NCBI GenBank assembly: GCA_037176705.1
Contig: CM073893.1
Span: 30,417,182 to 30,481,181 of the forward strand
Length of the DNA stretch: 64,000 nt
Origin: Molossus alvarezi
Taxonomy: Eukaryota; Chordata; Mammalia; Chiroptera; Molossidae
Direction: 5' to 3'
The notes beneath the pieces are model-generated. The model was not told the DNA's origin, ran no database searches, and was given only the letters and a program-made list of their open reading frames with translations. Shown here in pieces: positions 22,351 to 35,889 of this stretch (the first letter of the stretch is position 1; each line of letters starts with the position of its first letter). Both the position numbers and the translations under genes were made by a program.

Positions 22351-24426
22351 CTTCCTATGTCAAGGTGATTAATTTAATCACATTTTCAAATTTCTTTTTT
22401 CATTGTAAGGTAACCTATTCACAAATTCTAGGGATTAGAATATAGACATCTTGGAAGAGGCCTTCCAAAAGTAGTATATCCCTTTTTCCATTCAAAAAAT
22501 AAATATTTCCTTATCTTATTCTTTAAAAATGAAGGGGAATATATTTTATAAATTCCAACACCTATTTAATAAAGCCTCCTTAACAAAATCCTCATTATCA
22601 CTTTTTTCTTGAATATCTGAATCCTCGGCCGGAGTTCTTTGTTAGCACTCCATTGGCACCTTCTTAGCAAATTTCTTCTAGCACTTTACAGATGTATGAA
22701 TACATCTAAATATATATTAAATTGTATAAATGTATATATTCTCAATTTTAGCTAAATTAAAATAAAAATGAATCTTAGTTACTTAAGCTTTGAAGGAAAA
22801 TTATTTTAAGAACAAAAAAATGTATACCAATAGGCAAACAACATAGTTCTCTCCTCATTATCATCTAATTCCAATTTGCATTACTTTTTTTTTTAAACCA
22901 TGACAGGTGCTGAATGCTAATAATACATGTTTTAACAGAAAATATTTGAAATTATTAATTTTAGAATCGAACTACAGAATCAACTGGCAGTTTAATAAGT
23001 TCCTTCGGAATATTTGGGTGCATTACTGTGTACCCAGTATTGTAATGAGGGCATCTGTTACATTTAATATTGTTTAAAAGCACACACAAAAAATGGTACT
23101 ATAAATAAATTTTTAAAAATAATCATAAATAAATATAATGTTTTACATAGAGAAAGTAAATTAATTTGTGGGCAAAAGGTAGATCTGGTCTCCATGTTTA
23201 TTTTAATTACGATAGACTTTTCACCCTGAATGCCACCTCTGATAACAATAAGACATGTGAAGTTAGGTGATTTGCATAGAAATACAGTAGAAATACTTTT
23301 GACATGTCTGTTGTATTACTACTTTTTAAATATGGACATGTATACTTTTCTTTTGAATTCATAAGTAACATTATGCTTAATATTTTTCTGACATGATGTC
23401 TTTGTTTCCAAAGGTGCAGGAAACACAGTTTGACTTTTATTCCATATACTAACTGCATAAACAAATTCACATATATTTTGAACCAAAATCAATGAAGATG
23501 GGTAAATAACAAACAGTGTAGTGGACCAAAATGAAGTGTACAAAAATATAAATTACCAAACAACACTATTGGGCAAAACAAAAAATCTATGCCCATTAGC
23601 AGAGATAAAAGTTGTTAGAACATCTGAGATTCTGAGTTGGGAATATGTGTTTTGTTCATATGTGCTTACCATTCAGAATTTCACCAGTTCTCTTTAGTTC
23701 ACTCACACATTGATTATTCCCTGTTTTACTCAACCTAAGCTTGGGGTTTCTGCTATACAATTCAGTTCCTCAGATACCTGTTCACTATGTCCAAGTACAT
23801 ATATGTTCTCATATCTATTTTACAGATCATCTCTCCTTCATCTAATGCAGTGTCTCAAAAAGGTGCTAAAGTCCTTTCTCTTCAGATGGCATCCTGCTAT
23901 TATTTCTACTGATGTTGTTTTATAGAACGATGATTTATTTACTTTTTAGTGACCAAATGAAAGGAGGGAAAGTACAGCTTGTCAGTAGTTCTAAAATGTT
24001 CTTTGACTATGAATATGGGTCTTTCTTCAACTCGGGAAAAGGCTATATTTTTACATCATTTAATATTGCTTGTGTTCCAATTATTCTAGCCTGTGCATAA
24101 GTAAGTTTATTTTTATTCTGTCTCTTGTATCTATTATTTTCACCACCATTTCTTTTTTTCATCTTTTTCTTTGAGAACTCTATGAATTAAAATTGTTTTC
24201 TAGATCACTGAGTAAGTTACCTACAACATTAAATGTTAAAACATAATCTACGAAGCCAGAAGCTAAACTTTTAACTGTTTTGTAGCTCAGTAATTTCTGT
24301 CAAGCACCTATAATAGTACAGGGCCATCTAAAGCATTTGCTGACTAATAAATATATAAGATATTATATATATATAAATATATATATATGTTCTTTTTATT
24401 CTTTTTTTTTTCATCTATCCTTTTTT
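22351..24426. other. Unassigned AT-rich DNA
   Basis: Frames at 23207-23470 minus, 23710-23925 plus and 23912-24100 plus show no recognised domain. A TA-rich tract lies at about 24362-24389. No repeat assigned. Confidence 0.45.
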
Positions 24427-24443
24427 TATTCTCTGACCTTTTT

Positions 24444-24655
24444 TAATTTTTTTTTCTTTATTGATAATAGAGAGAGAGAGTGGAAGAGAGAGGAAGAGAT
24501 AGAAACATTGATGAGAGAGCGCATCGATCCGATGCCTCCTGCATGCCCCTCTCTGGGGATCAGGTCCACAATCTGGGCATGTGCCCTAATCAGGAATCAA
24601 ACCGGCGACCTTTTGGTACATGGGTCGATGCTCCACTGAGTCACACCAGCCGGGC
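24444..24655 (-). mobile_element. Ves SINE with 17-bp TSD
   Basis: 'tttattgataatagagagag', 'gaaacattgatgagagagcg', 'tcaggaatcaaaccggcgac' and the head 'gagtcacaccagccgggc'. The TSD tattctctgaccttttt is at 24427-24443 and 24656-24672. The sequence is little diverged, so this is a relatively young copy. Confidence 0.94.
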
Positions 24656-24672
24656 TATTCTCTGACCTTTTT

Positions 24673-26149
24673 CATATATACTGTTTTTCTTTGCATTTTA
24701 CACTTAATTTACTCTCTTAATAAATATTTTCAATCGCATTCTTTTTTGTGTCATACTTTTTTCATTTATATGTGGAATACATTTATGTTCTAGTGCCCTT
24801 TTTTTCAATATAGTGATTAAATATTATGGTATGCAAAGTGAGAGAAATTCTTCTACTGAAGATTTTTGAAGTTGAAAAATTATATATTATACATTAAATA
24901 AAAATATACTTAATATATCTTTTTACATTTATTTTGATAACACACTGAATTTACTTAGTTCCATGCCTTGAAATTTCAAATTCTATAAACATTTCTAATA
25001 GTATTTTAAAATACTTTGATTTATAAAACATGAATTATAGCCATAAAAAAATATGTGAGAATAAGCCCAAAATACAAATTTACCGAAACCAAGTTGTCTG
25101 TCATGAGATTGAAACTTTTGTGTCTGTTTCCATGTAAATTATTCAAGAAAGCAAGGAATATTGTGTTAAGGAACAGTAGTTAAAATTTTTATACATGAAC
25201 CAAGAATAAAATCTATTCAAATATATCCAAATGATAGTCAGCCATGTGTTTTTAAACAAAGTGAGAGTCACTCTCCTATATAACAAATCAATAAGAACAA
25301 GGGTCAGGTTAGTTTAAAATTAGCTGGTGGCAATTTTCTAGTGCAAAAGGTCTTTATCCATGTGCAATACTTATTCCAGTAGTCCACAGAGAAATTGCCT
25401 GATTTCTTTATTCTTCATTATTAGTCTTAGAATCTATAAGTAGAGAATTAATGCAATATCACCAGAGTAAATACATTGGCTTCAAAATAATATTTTGTAA
25501 AACAACTAGACATGGCTTCTGCTTATGTTCTATTTTCAGAAGGTATAAAATAATCAAATATTCACATTGACACTCACAGTGCTATCTTATAATGTAGTAG
25601 TTCAGACAGCAAAGAACATGTAAGTGCAAATGTCCTGGACCAAGATTAAAACCAAAATAGTGTAAACACCAACTTTTATGATATGTAACATAATTTGATT
25701 GTAGTAAATGTATGTGTAAATCGGTATATCTATAAAATCTGGAAATGGTTTCTCTATAGGGGATTCTCTGGCAGTAGCCTGCATTAGGCTTAAATATGTA
25801 GTTATGAATAAATTCAAAGCTATAAATTATAGTTGACTATATGGGCATAATTTAATTAGCCAAAATCTTTAACTAAGAGTCTTGATGGAATCAGTATTGT
25901 ACTAAGCTAAGGAATTTATAAAACTAAATGCTTAAAATGATTAAAATTCTCATTTGACTCTGAATGTCAGTTGAGAACTGAATCGGTATTTCTACAAAGT
26001 AAGTCATAGTTTGCTTGTATAGATCTGAGATGTGTATTGTATAAACATTGATGTATCCTAGGCTATTGTAAAATAGAAGCAAAAGAAGAAAATGAGCAAC
26101 TCTAAAAATCAAAGAAATACTTATATATTAGTTTTATTTTGAAAATAGT
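24673..26149. other. Unassigned AT-rich DNA
   Basis: No gene or clear repeat. Short frames at 25602-25817 and 25924-26112 minus look like chance. Confidence 0.45.
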
Positions 26150-26752
26150 TTTTAAAAACTATGTTAACATTGGCCAATAGCCTTTTGTTAAAACCTGTAA
26201 TTTTTGTTATTTTTTAAGATTTACACACATAAATTCACCTTTTCCCCATGTACTGTTCTACAAAAATTAACACATAACATATCCACCACCACAAACAAGT
26301 TATGAAACAATTACACAATCACAAAACATGCTTCATATGTTCCCTTTTCAACAAATTCTCACACGACACCTAACATCTGGCAGTCACTGGTTTGTTTTCC
26401 ATTCCTACCGTTTAGCCTTTTCCTGAGGGTGACATAAATGGAATCCAAGAGATCAAATCTTTTGAGACTGGCTTCTTTCAATGAGCAAAATCAATTTGAA
26501 GTTCACCCAAACTGTTACTTTCTGTTAAATCTTTTTAACTGATGAGTTGTATTTCAACATATAGATATAACACAGTTTCTTTATCCATTCATTTATTGGA
26601 AGACATTTGGGTAATTTTCAGTGTTTTGAAAATATTGATAATATTGCTATAAATATTTGTGTATAGATTTTTATTGTGAAAATGGCATTTGATTTCTCTA
26701 GGGTGAGTATCCAGAAGTGGCACTGCTGATCATGTGACAAATGTAGGTTTAA

Positions 26753-27122
26753 TTTTTTTTCCTTGCTATTGAATGTATTGGGGTGACACTAGTTACCAAT
26801 TTACACTGACTTCAGGTCCACAATTCCACAGCACATCCATTTATGTACACTGTATTGTGTGTTCACCACCCCAAGTCAGGTCTCCTTCCACCATTATTTA
26901 TCCCCTTTATATCCTCTTCCACCCCGCTAGTCCCCACTTCCCCTAGTAATCACCACACTGTTGCCCATGCCCATGTGCTGTTTTCTTTCTTTCTTTTTTT
27001 TTTCTCAATTTCTCCACCAACCCTCCCAGCCTCCAAATCCCTCCCAACCCTACCCCAATAGCTCTCTATCAGTAGGCTCTCTATCTGTGAGTCTGCCTCT
27101 GTTTTTCTTGTTAGTTTAGGTC
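26753..27122 (-). mobile_element. L1 3'-end insertion with TSD
   Basis: 'tgaatgtattggggtgacac', 'acttcaggtccacaattcc', 'gtattgtgtgttcaccaccc' and 'aagtcaggtctccttccacc' match a laurasiatherian L1 3' end in reverse. Flanks aatgtaggtttaa (26740-26752) and aatgtagatttaa (27123-27135) form a 13-bp TSD with one mismatch, inside the older L1. Confidence 0.8.
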
Positions 27123-27679
27123 AATGTAGATTTAACTTGAAAAACTATCACTCTTTTACAAAGGTGTTATGCCATTTTCTCCAGGAATGTAAGAGTTCAA
27201 TTTCTCCCTCATCTTTGCCAGCATTTGTATTTCTTTTTTCATTAATAGGTCTTGCAGTTCTAATATATGTGGGTTGTGATAATTTATTATGGTTATACTT
27301 TGTATTTCTTTAATTAGTAATAATATTCATGATTTTCTAATGTGCCAATTTGCAATGTATAAGTCTTCTGAGGTGAATTGTGTATTTAGATATCATGTCC
27401 ATTAATTACTGATTTACTTGCTTTCTTATTGTTGAATTATGTTATAAAAATAAGGTATAATTCACAAACCACAAAATTTACACTAATAAAATATATAATG
27501 GAGGTGGTTTTATTTCTTCTTTTTTCTGTTCTAGATGCCTTTAATTTATTTCTCTTGTAATTTCCCTGGCTAAAATCTTCAATACAATGTTGTATAGGAG
27601 TTGCATGAGTGCACAAACTTGTCTTATTCTTGATGTCAGAAGGATGGCTTCAGTCTCTCATTATTGAATGTGAGCTGTA

Positions 27680-28666
27680 CCATAATCACCAATGATGCAT
27701 AAGATAAGGGATTAATTTCCAAAATATGTAGAATGCTCATACAACTTAACAAAAGGAAGACAAAGAACCCAATTAAAAAATGAGCTGAGTACCTAAATAG
27801 ACATATGAAGAAATGCTCAACATCACTAATCATCAGAGATATGCAAATTAAAACAACTATGAGGTATCACCTTACACCTGTCAGAATGGCCGCCATCAAC
27901 AAATCATCAAACAACAAGTGTTGGTGAGGGTGTGGAGAAAAGGGGACTCTAGTACACTGCTGGTGGGAATGCAGACCGGTGCAGCCACTGTGGAAAACAC
28001 TATGGAGTTACCTAAAAAGTTAAAAATTGAACTGCTATTTGACCCCAGTGATTCCATTTCTAGGAATATACCCTAAGAAACCTGAAACACCAGTCAGAAA
28101 GAATATATGTACCCCTATGTTCATAGAAGCACTATTTACAATAGCTAAGATTTGGAAACAACCCAAGTGTCCAGCAGTAGATGAGTGGATTAAAAAGCTG
28201 TGGTATATGTACACAATGGAGTACTGTGCAGCTGTAAGAAAGAAATATCTCTTATACTTTTAGATGGCATGGAAGGACCTGGAGAGTATTACACTCAGCG
28301 AAACAAGCCAAGCAGAGAAGAACAAATATCACATGATCTCACTTATTTGTGGAATATAATGAACCAAGCAAACTGCTGAACAAAATTAACCCAGAGACAT
28401 AGAGGTGGGGTACAGACTGACAAGCCTCAAGGCGGGGGGGGGGGGGGCGGGGGGGGAGTAGGGAGGGATGAGATAAACCAAAGAACTTACATGCATATAT
28501 GCATGACCAATGAACATAGACAACAAAGCTGAGGATGGAGCAGGGGGGAAGGGGAGGAGGGTGTCAGTGGGGGAAAAATGAGAAACATCTGTAACAAAAA
28601 CAAATTAATAAATAAATAAAAAATAAATAAAAATAGTAGAAGAAAAAAAAAGACAGACAAAAAAAA
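27680..28666 (+). mobile_element. L1, 5'-truncated, nested in older L1
   Basis: Plus-strand ORF2 C-terminal part ('cctgtcagaatggccgccat', 'ggtgtggagaaaaggggac'; frame 28027-28263 with IAKIWKQPKCPAVDEW), then a 3'UTR with a long G-run (28434-28456), 'tgcatgaccaatgaacatag' and an A-rich tail. The 14-bp TSD gaatgtgagctgta is perfect at 27666-27679 and 28667-28680, and lies within the older antisense L1 ORF2. Confidence 0.93.
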
Positions 28667-29090
28667 GAATGTGAGCTGTAGATTTTTTTAAATTTACTTA
28701 TCAAGTTAAAGAAATTATCTTCTATTCTTACTTACTTAGCATTTTTATTATGAAAATATACTGAGTATTGTGAAATAAGTTTTCTGCATCTATTGTGATG
28801 AGCATATAGCTTTGCATTTAGATTATTAATACAATGTATTACGTTGGCTGATTTTTATACCTTGAAATGTTCAAATAAATTTTACTTGGTTATTCCCCTC
28901 ATGTGTATGGTAGTCTTGTTTTGCTAGTATTGTGTTAGGGACTTTTTATTGACATTTATGAAGGATACATAGAATTGTATTATGATTTTGAAAAGGGGTA
29001 TTGAATGGGGATATCCTTGCCTTATACCAGATTTCAGAGGGAAAGCTGTGTGTCTCACCATTTAGTCTGATGTTAATCATAGGCTTTTAG

Positions 29091-29290
29091 TCTTTTAAAA
29101 TATGTTTTTATTGATTTGAGAGAGAGCGAGAGAGAGGAAGGGAGAGAAACACTAATTGGCTGCCTCTTGCACGCCCCCTTTTGTAGGTCAAGCCTGCAAT
29201 CCAAGCATATGCTCTGACCAAGAATCAAACTGGTGACCTCTGAGTGCATGGGACAATGCTCAACCTACTGAGCCACACCGGCCAGGGATA
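29091..29290 (-). mobile_element. Ves SINE in old L1
   Basis: 'tttttattgatttgagagag', 'agaatcaaactggtgacctc' and the head 'gagccacaccggccaggg'. Flanks cataggcttttag (left, 29078-29090) and cataggtgttttta (from 29293) look like an imperfect TSD. Confidence 0.88.
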
Positions 29291-31250
29291 CCCATAGGTG
29301 TTTTTAAAGATAGTATAGATCAACTTGAGGAAGTTCCCCTCTGTTCCTAGTTTACGGCGTCTTTATCATGAATAGGTATTGGCTTCTATTAAATACTTTC
29401 TGCATGTACTGATATGATCAGGTGATGCTTGTTTTTTAGTCTGTTGATGTGATAGATTACACCAATTGATTTACAAATGTTGAACTCACCTAGCATACCT
29501 GGGATAAATCTTACTTGGTTGTGGTGTGTAATTTTTTTAATACTTTGGGTTCAATTTGGTAATATTTTGTTGAAGATTTTTGTATCATGGAAATGAGTGC
29601 CAGTAGTTTCCTTTTCTTGTATTTGTTTGATTTTAGTATTAGGGTAATGCTGACCTCAGAGAATGAGTTAAAAAGTATTGCTTCTGCATCTATCCTCTGA
29701 AAAAGATGGTTGAGTATTGATAGAATTCATTCCTAAATGTTTGGGAGAATTCATCAGTGAACTTATCTGAAGCTGGTATTTTCTGTTTTGAAAGGCTATT
29801 AATTATCAGTTGAATTTCTTTAATAGATATAGGACTACTCAATTGACTATTTCTTCCTGTGTAAATTTTGTTAGATTGTGTCTTTAAAGGAATTGGTCCT
29901 TTTCTCTCTGTTATCAAATTTGTGGGCACAGTGATATTCATAGTATTCCTTTATTATTACTTTATATTTTATAAGATCTATAGAGGTGTCCCCTCTTTCA
30001 TATTTGAACTTTGTAATTTGGGTCTACTCTCATTTTCTTAAACCAGCTAGAAGTTTACCAAATCTATTGGCTTTTCAAAGAACCAAATTTTTGTTTTGTT
30101 GATTTTCGCTATTAAGTTTTTATTTTTCAATTTCATTGATTTCTGCTCTAATTTGTATTAATTTTTTTCTTCTGCTCAATTTGAATTTAATTTGGTCTTT
30201 TTTCATTTACTATGGTAGAAACTTAGATTATTGATTTTTACATCTTCTTACATTTTCTTCTAAGAAGTTTTTTCATTGCATTCTACAAATTTTTGTAAGT
30301 TGTGTTTTCTTGTTCACTCAGTTCAAATTTTAAAGAATTTCTCTTGGAATTACATTTTTGACTTAAGTGTTGTTTAGAAGAGTTTTATTTAATACCCCCA
30401 CATTATGGAATTTTCTGATTATTTTCTGTTTTTGATTTCTAGTTTAGAAATATTGTGGTCTAAGAGAAAATGTGTGAATTTTACTCTTTAAAAATTTTAA
30501 GGTGTGCTTTATGGCCCATAATGTGGTCTATCTTGGTGAATGTCTGATGTGAGTGTGAGATAAATGTGTATTCTGCTGTTATTGGATGAATTCGTTTATC
30601 GATGTTAATTATATACAGTTGATTGATGGTGCAGTTGAGTTCAATAACATCCTTACTGATTTTTTGCCTTCTGGATCTGCCCATGTCTGAGAGAGAGGTG
30701 TTGAGATCTCCAGTTATGATAATGAATTCATCTATTTCTCCTTGCAATTTTATGAATTTTTCTCTCATGTAATTTGATACTCTGTGGTAGGCACATATAT
30801 GTTAAGCATCATTTTATGCTTATGTAATGCTTTTCTTTATCCCTGATAACTCTCTTTATTTTGAGGTCTTTTCTGTCTGAAATTAATATAGTTACTTTTG
30901 TTTTCTTTTGATTTATGTTAGTATGTATATGTTAATTCACCAATTTACTTTTAATCTACATTTATCTTTATATTTAAAGTAGGTTTCCTATAGATAATAG
31001 ATAGTTGGGTTTTGTTTTGAGGCCCACTCTGACAATATGTCTTTAATTGGTGCATTTACAATTTACATTCAGAATGATTTTGGATACAATTGGATTCATA
31101 TCTACAATACTTGTTGCTGTTTTCTTGGTTTTTGTTTTTGTTTTTCTTCTGATCTTGCTTCCAAGTCTTTTGCACATTTTTTGTGGTTTTTAACTGAGCA
31201 TCTTATACTATTCTACTTTCTTAGCATATTGGTTACGTTTCCTTTTTAAT

Positions 31251-31280
31251 GTGTGTGTGTGTGTGTGTGTGTGTCTGTGT
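31251..31280. repeat. (GT)n microsatellite
   Basis: About fifteen GT units with one CT interruption, in the old L1 copy. Confidence 0.9.
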
Positions 31281-31769
31281 TTGCCTTATATTTGCCAAAT
31301 ACATTTTTATTTAATCCAAATCTAATTTCACATAATATTATACTATTTCATGGGTAGTGTGAGTGTCATATAATCAAATAATCTTAATTTCTTCCTTCTG
31401 TTCTTTGTATCATTGCTATTATTTATTTCATATATATAATATAATATACATACACATAAATAATTGAATACATGGTTGCCATTATTTTTTAAACATACTG
31501 TTATCTGTTAGATCAATTAAGAATAAGAAAAATTAAAATTGTATTATACCTTCACTGATTTTTTCTTTGATTTTCTTCTTTTCTATAGATCTGAGTTTCT
31601 GAGCTATATAATTTCCTTCTCTCTAAAGCACTTCTTTTAACCTTTCTTGAAAAACAAGTTCATTGGCACTTGATTTTCTCAATTTTTATTTGTCTGAGAT
31701 TTTTTTTTCAGATTATTTTTCATTCACTTTTGAAGTATAATCTCATGATACAGAATTCTAGTTTGGTGG

Positions 31770-31804
31770 GGTCCCCCCCCCACCACCACCACCACCAACA
31801 CCAA
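31770..31804. repeat. C-run and (CCA)n tract
   Basis: A run of C followed by caccaccaccacc inside antisense L1 ORF1. Local expansion; no function inferred. Confidence 0.85.
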
Positions 31805-32290
31805 ATATTTCACTCCACTCCCATCTTGCTTGGTTTCTGAGAAGTTACATGCAATACTTGCCTTTGTTAATCTATACGTAAAGTGTTTCTTTTTTCTCTG
31901 GGTTCCTTAAGGATCTTTTTTAGATCTTTGATTTTCTATAGTTTAAAAATGATGTGCCTAAATGTTGGTTTTGGAGGCATTTATCCTTCTTGGTGTTTTC
32001 TGAGCTTGCTGGATCTGTGATTTGGTAGCTGACATTAATTTGGGGAAATTCTCATTCATTGTTTTTTCAAATATATCTTCTATTGCTTTTCTTTTACTTC
32101 TTAGTCTGATATCCCCTTTATGTATATATGACATTACTTCTGGTTGTGTCACAGTCCTTGATATGTGTTCTGTTCTTATCAGACTTTTTTTTTCTTTCTC
32201 TCTAGGTTTTCAAGAATTCTGTTGCTATATCTGGATGCCAACCTGACCCATGACCATCTTGTGTCTAATAGGATCAAGCTCATGATGAAT

Positions 32291-34160
32291 AGTTTTTAGT
32301 TGTGTGGTCAGTTTGTGTTTGGTATTCAGGTGTTGCCTTTCTACAATGGCCCGAAGGCATGACTAGGGTTGCTTATCAAAGAAATTTTCATCAACTTTAT
32401 AATTTACTTTTCCTATCATTCATAACTCCACCATCAGAATGTCTACTGGATTTTATGGCCCTGCTGCCACAGAGCCTCCATTTGCTATGGGTCTTACTGA
32501 TATCTGGCAACATTTTCTTCAGCTGGTGAATCTATAGCTTCAAAAAGTGGAATCCCCTGCTTCCAGAACCTGAGAGGCACCTTTATGTCATAAAATTTAT
32601 AAAATATGATATTGGTTTGAACTCTGAAGTGGAGGTCCTGATATGCCACTGACTACTGAAGATCTAAACTTGTTATAGACATAGCAGGCTGATGAATCTT
32701 CATGGTGTTTATCTTTTACTTTTGAGAGTGTATGTGCTTTCCTAGACACAGTTTATCAGGTACCACTTGATTGGTCAGCATTATATCAGGAATGAATGTT
32801 TTATTGATGCTAGAACTTCTCCTAGTAGGATATTCCTATATCTTGGTAAATATAGTTCTCCCAGGATTTCCCATAAGACATAATCTCATGGTAGGTCTTC
32901 TATTCGTGCATATTATGCCTATTTTAGCATGTTTGCATCTCTGAAGCATGTCATGTAATTCTTGTGTTTCACTTTGCTCAGCGTGGGACATTCTAGCAAT
33001 AATTCTCACCATCTCCTAGGAAATTGGTAGGCTGTTACAGTCTATATATTTGGAGTACACTCTGAAATTTAAAAAAAAAAGGTTTCTTATCCAATTTATT
33101 ATATTACATATATATAATTGATCCAACTTTATATATTGGCTATATATAAATATATAAAATTGATCCCATTTTATATATTACAAATATAAAACTGATCTAA
33201 CTGATCCTATTTTCTATACTGGATATACAAAATTGATCAAGGACCCTCAAATTGTATTCCCTTGCACATTCACTCAGATATTGTTGTTATGAAGTAGTTA
33301 GATCTTACAGCTTTCAGTTTATTTGAGAACAGTTCATTTCCACCTTAGGTGGGTTGGCATGTTCCCAGCTAAATTATTCTATAATTTAATTTTAAGCCCA
33401 ATGGCTGGGAGGAGAGATGGGAACAAATCCTGAGCGGAGGATTTTTTTGTTTTTGTTTTTATTGCAGGATAGATGTTTCTACATAGTCTTCGATGCAGGG
33501 CAGAGAGACATGCTAGCTTTTAATAAGTGGAATGGGCCATGTGAGCAGAATCAGAAGGTTCAAATAAATTTTCAAAATTAATTAATTTCTTCAAGGAAGC
33601 CATGCAGATGTCACCATCTCATCTGTTGGGGAATGAGACTTTTCTAATTAGAACCCTGACTTTGTCAAAAACAGCTGCTTTTGTTGGGCATTTAACCATA
33701 AGTGATGTTAAGCTATCAGGCCTACACTCTGGGCTTGGTCACAGAATTGTTCATAGATGGTAATTTCTTTGTATGGAATTGAGAATTCCTTCTAACTTTC
33801 ACACCTGGCTTTTAATTGACTGGTACCCCAGCTGTTTATTATCTTGTTGTAGAGCATTAATGGCACTTAGCAATAATTATCTGGTCCTATTTTTTTTGTA
33901 ACTTCTATTCTTCTCTATATCTCAAACACTTGATATATAACACCATCTATTGCATTCCTACAGTACACCCTGCCAATTCCCCAGCAGTAAGTGTTTGTCA
34001 AGTTGGACAGCCTGGGGTTGTTTTCTACTTCCAGCCAGTGATGGAAGTTATCATTTCAGACTGGATCTCTTATAATTTATTTTCTTAGGCTACTTCTGGC
34101 ATCAAACTCTTGGAGTCCTCTAGAAACAGAAGTTGGAATAAAGTTTGGGTACCAATTGCT
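32291..34160. other. Unassigned block, possibly old retroviral interior
   Basis: Less AT-rich than its surroundings in places, with no intact frame. 32640-33060 and 33340-34150 have the feel of old antisense ERVL/MaLR internal sequence ('gctacttctggcatcaaact' near 34090), but I could not match a specific region and give this only as a suspicion. Confidence 0.3.
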
Positions 34161-35889
34161 TATTATGTATCAACAACTGTGTACAGAAGAAAAAGAGGCA
34201 GGGATGGTTAATTTATAATCTAGGTTTTATAAAACCTTGGGTAAATTGTTAAGGTCCTCTAGAGCAAGTAGGTTTCCATGTTAAGCTGAAAAATCCAGGT
34301 ATTTATAACCTCAAATTGCTCAGAAAATGACTTCAGGTAAGGCAATTAGTTTCCAGAGCTAAATTAGACCTTGAGGTGGTTGAAAATGGAGTTTGAGTGC
34401 TGACTGAATTACTGGCATCAGGCATCAAGCCTTCTCTTTAAAGGGGATCTGGATAAAGTATCTCCATCTACTACACTAGCAAAAGAAATTGCTATCAAAG
34501 AGGGTTTAATTAAAATATGCTTCTAGGAACTGAGCATAAAATATTTCCTGGTTTATATTTTTAATTTTTACAACATCACAAATTTCAATACAATCTTCTA
34601 AAATGAGCAAAAGTTGTATCTATTTTCACAATGATGGCTTCCAAAGAATGTTGTGTGTTATTGGAGTGTAAAGAAAAGTCATATAAAAGATGGTTGAGAA
34701 CAGGAGAAAAATGAGATCAAATAATAATTAACTGGAGTGATTTCTTGCATTTCTCAATTTTGAATATTTTCTTTCTGAATTATTATTTAAAAAATAGGTT
34801 AGAGAGGAAATGTCACCCAAGTAAGAGGAGCAGCCCAGGCAAGGTCAAAATATCTAGCATACAGTTGGAAGAAGCAAAGCACAGTGGTAGTGAGATGTTT
34901 GCTTTAATTATAGTTATTAAACTAGTAGTCAATTTAGCCTCTTGAAAGAAGACCAAGTGAAAATTTCCAAGAAATAAACCATGACACACTGGAAAATATA
35001 TGTATGTTGAACCTTCAGGGAATTTGTTAAGAAGTATTTTTTTTTTTTAATAATAAGATGAAGAGTTCCAAATCAAATGAATTATTCATATTATTTGCTT
35101 TTGGTCACATTGAGAATTAAGACTACTGCATGGCATCACAGGTACAAGAACAAGCCTGATGCTGCTGGCTATTTATGTTTTAGATTTTCAGGGAAAAGTG
35201 ACATGAAAAGCATGATTGCTTACAAGTATTCTGTGAGTAAAATGTGACTTGGAGAAATAAAGTTTTTTCTTCATTTGGAATTAAATTTGAGTTTCAGAGC
35301 ATAAACAAATTGTACTCTGAAAAATTATGGTAAATCCTCAAAACATCTTAGAAGTAAACATCTTAGAACATCCAAAAAGTGACATTTTAAAAACATGCTT
35401 AAATTTACCATAGAAAGAAACATAGTGGATATTTGTACACAGGATCTTCCTCATTTTGCTCCTTTTTTTCTGAAAAGTGCACATTTGTCTGCATGAACTT
35501 TGAAAATGTATACAGCATACATAAAGGAAAAAAATGTTACCTGTCACCATGCATATATTATATCTGAGCTTAGAGAAAAAGAAAATATATCCTATATTTA
35601 TTTGTATGCTATTTTTAAGGTCTTTAGCCATTGAAATATCATATAATTTAAGCTATCAGGCTTATAGGAAGCATTCTTTTTTGAACTATAATTTAAGATT
35701 TGAAATTTACTGACTGTGACAATGCCCTTTGAGATCTAATCATATTAAATTTTATAATTTCACCTTATCATATAAAGACTGTAAGCTCATTGTTTTCTTA
35801 TAAGAATGGTTGCAACTGATAAAGTATTAGTTATCAAAGAATTTTAATTTAGTTTATTTCTCTAAATTTTTTTTATTATTAATCAGTGT
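34161..35889. other. Unassigned AT-rich DNA
   Basis: Frames at 34745-34945 plus and 35338-35631 minus show no recognised domain. No repeat assigned. Confidence 0.45.

Larger units (their letters stand above)
26150..28984 (-). mobile_element. Old L1 mosaic (first block)
   Basis: Antisense L1M-like sequence. 26220-26740 and 27123-27430 resemble an old L1 3' portion ('ggagtatccagaagtgg'-type text, 'attaataggtcttgcag'). 27525-27665 matches ORF2 antisense ('ctagatgcctttaatttatt', 'ccctggctaaaatcttcaat'). The same ORF2 region continues after an insertion, from 28681 ('ttctgcatctattgtgatga', 'acttggttattcccctc'). It is interrupted by an L1 tail (26753-27122) and a younger L1 (27680-28666). Exact piece boundaries are uncertain. 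Confidence 0.65.
28985..32290 (-). mobile_element. Old L1 (second block), ORF2 to ORF1 antisense
   Basis: Antisense L1 text in order: 'atatccttgccttataccag' (RT), 'cctgggataaatcttacttg' (29495), 'agggtaatgctgacctcaga' (29640), endonuclease (minus frame 30481-30768 with IITGDLNTSLSDMGR and ..IDHIMGHKA), 'tgtctttaattggtgcattt' (31040), then ORF1 ('atgatacagaattctagttt' at 31745, 'gatgtgcctaaatgttggtt' at 31950). It repeats ORF2 parts already present in the first block, so it is a second copy or a rearranged one. A Ves SINE splits it at 29091-29290. Confidence 0.8.

Noticed and set aside
34745..34945. 66-codon frame with a lysine/serine-rich middle
   Set aside because: No family resemblance, AT-rich context and no supporting splice signals.
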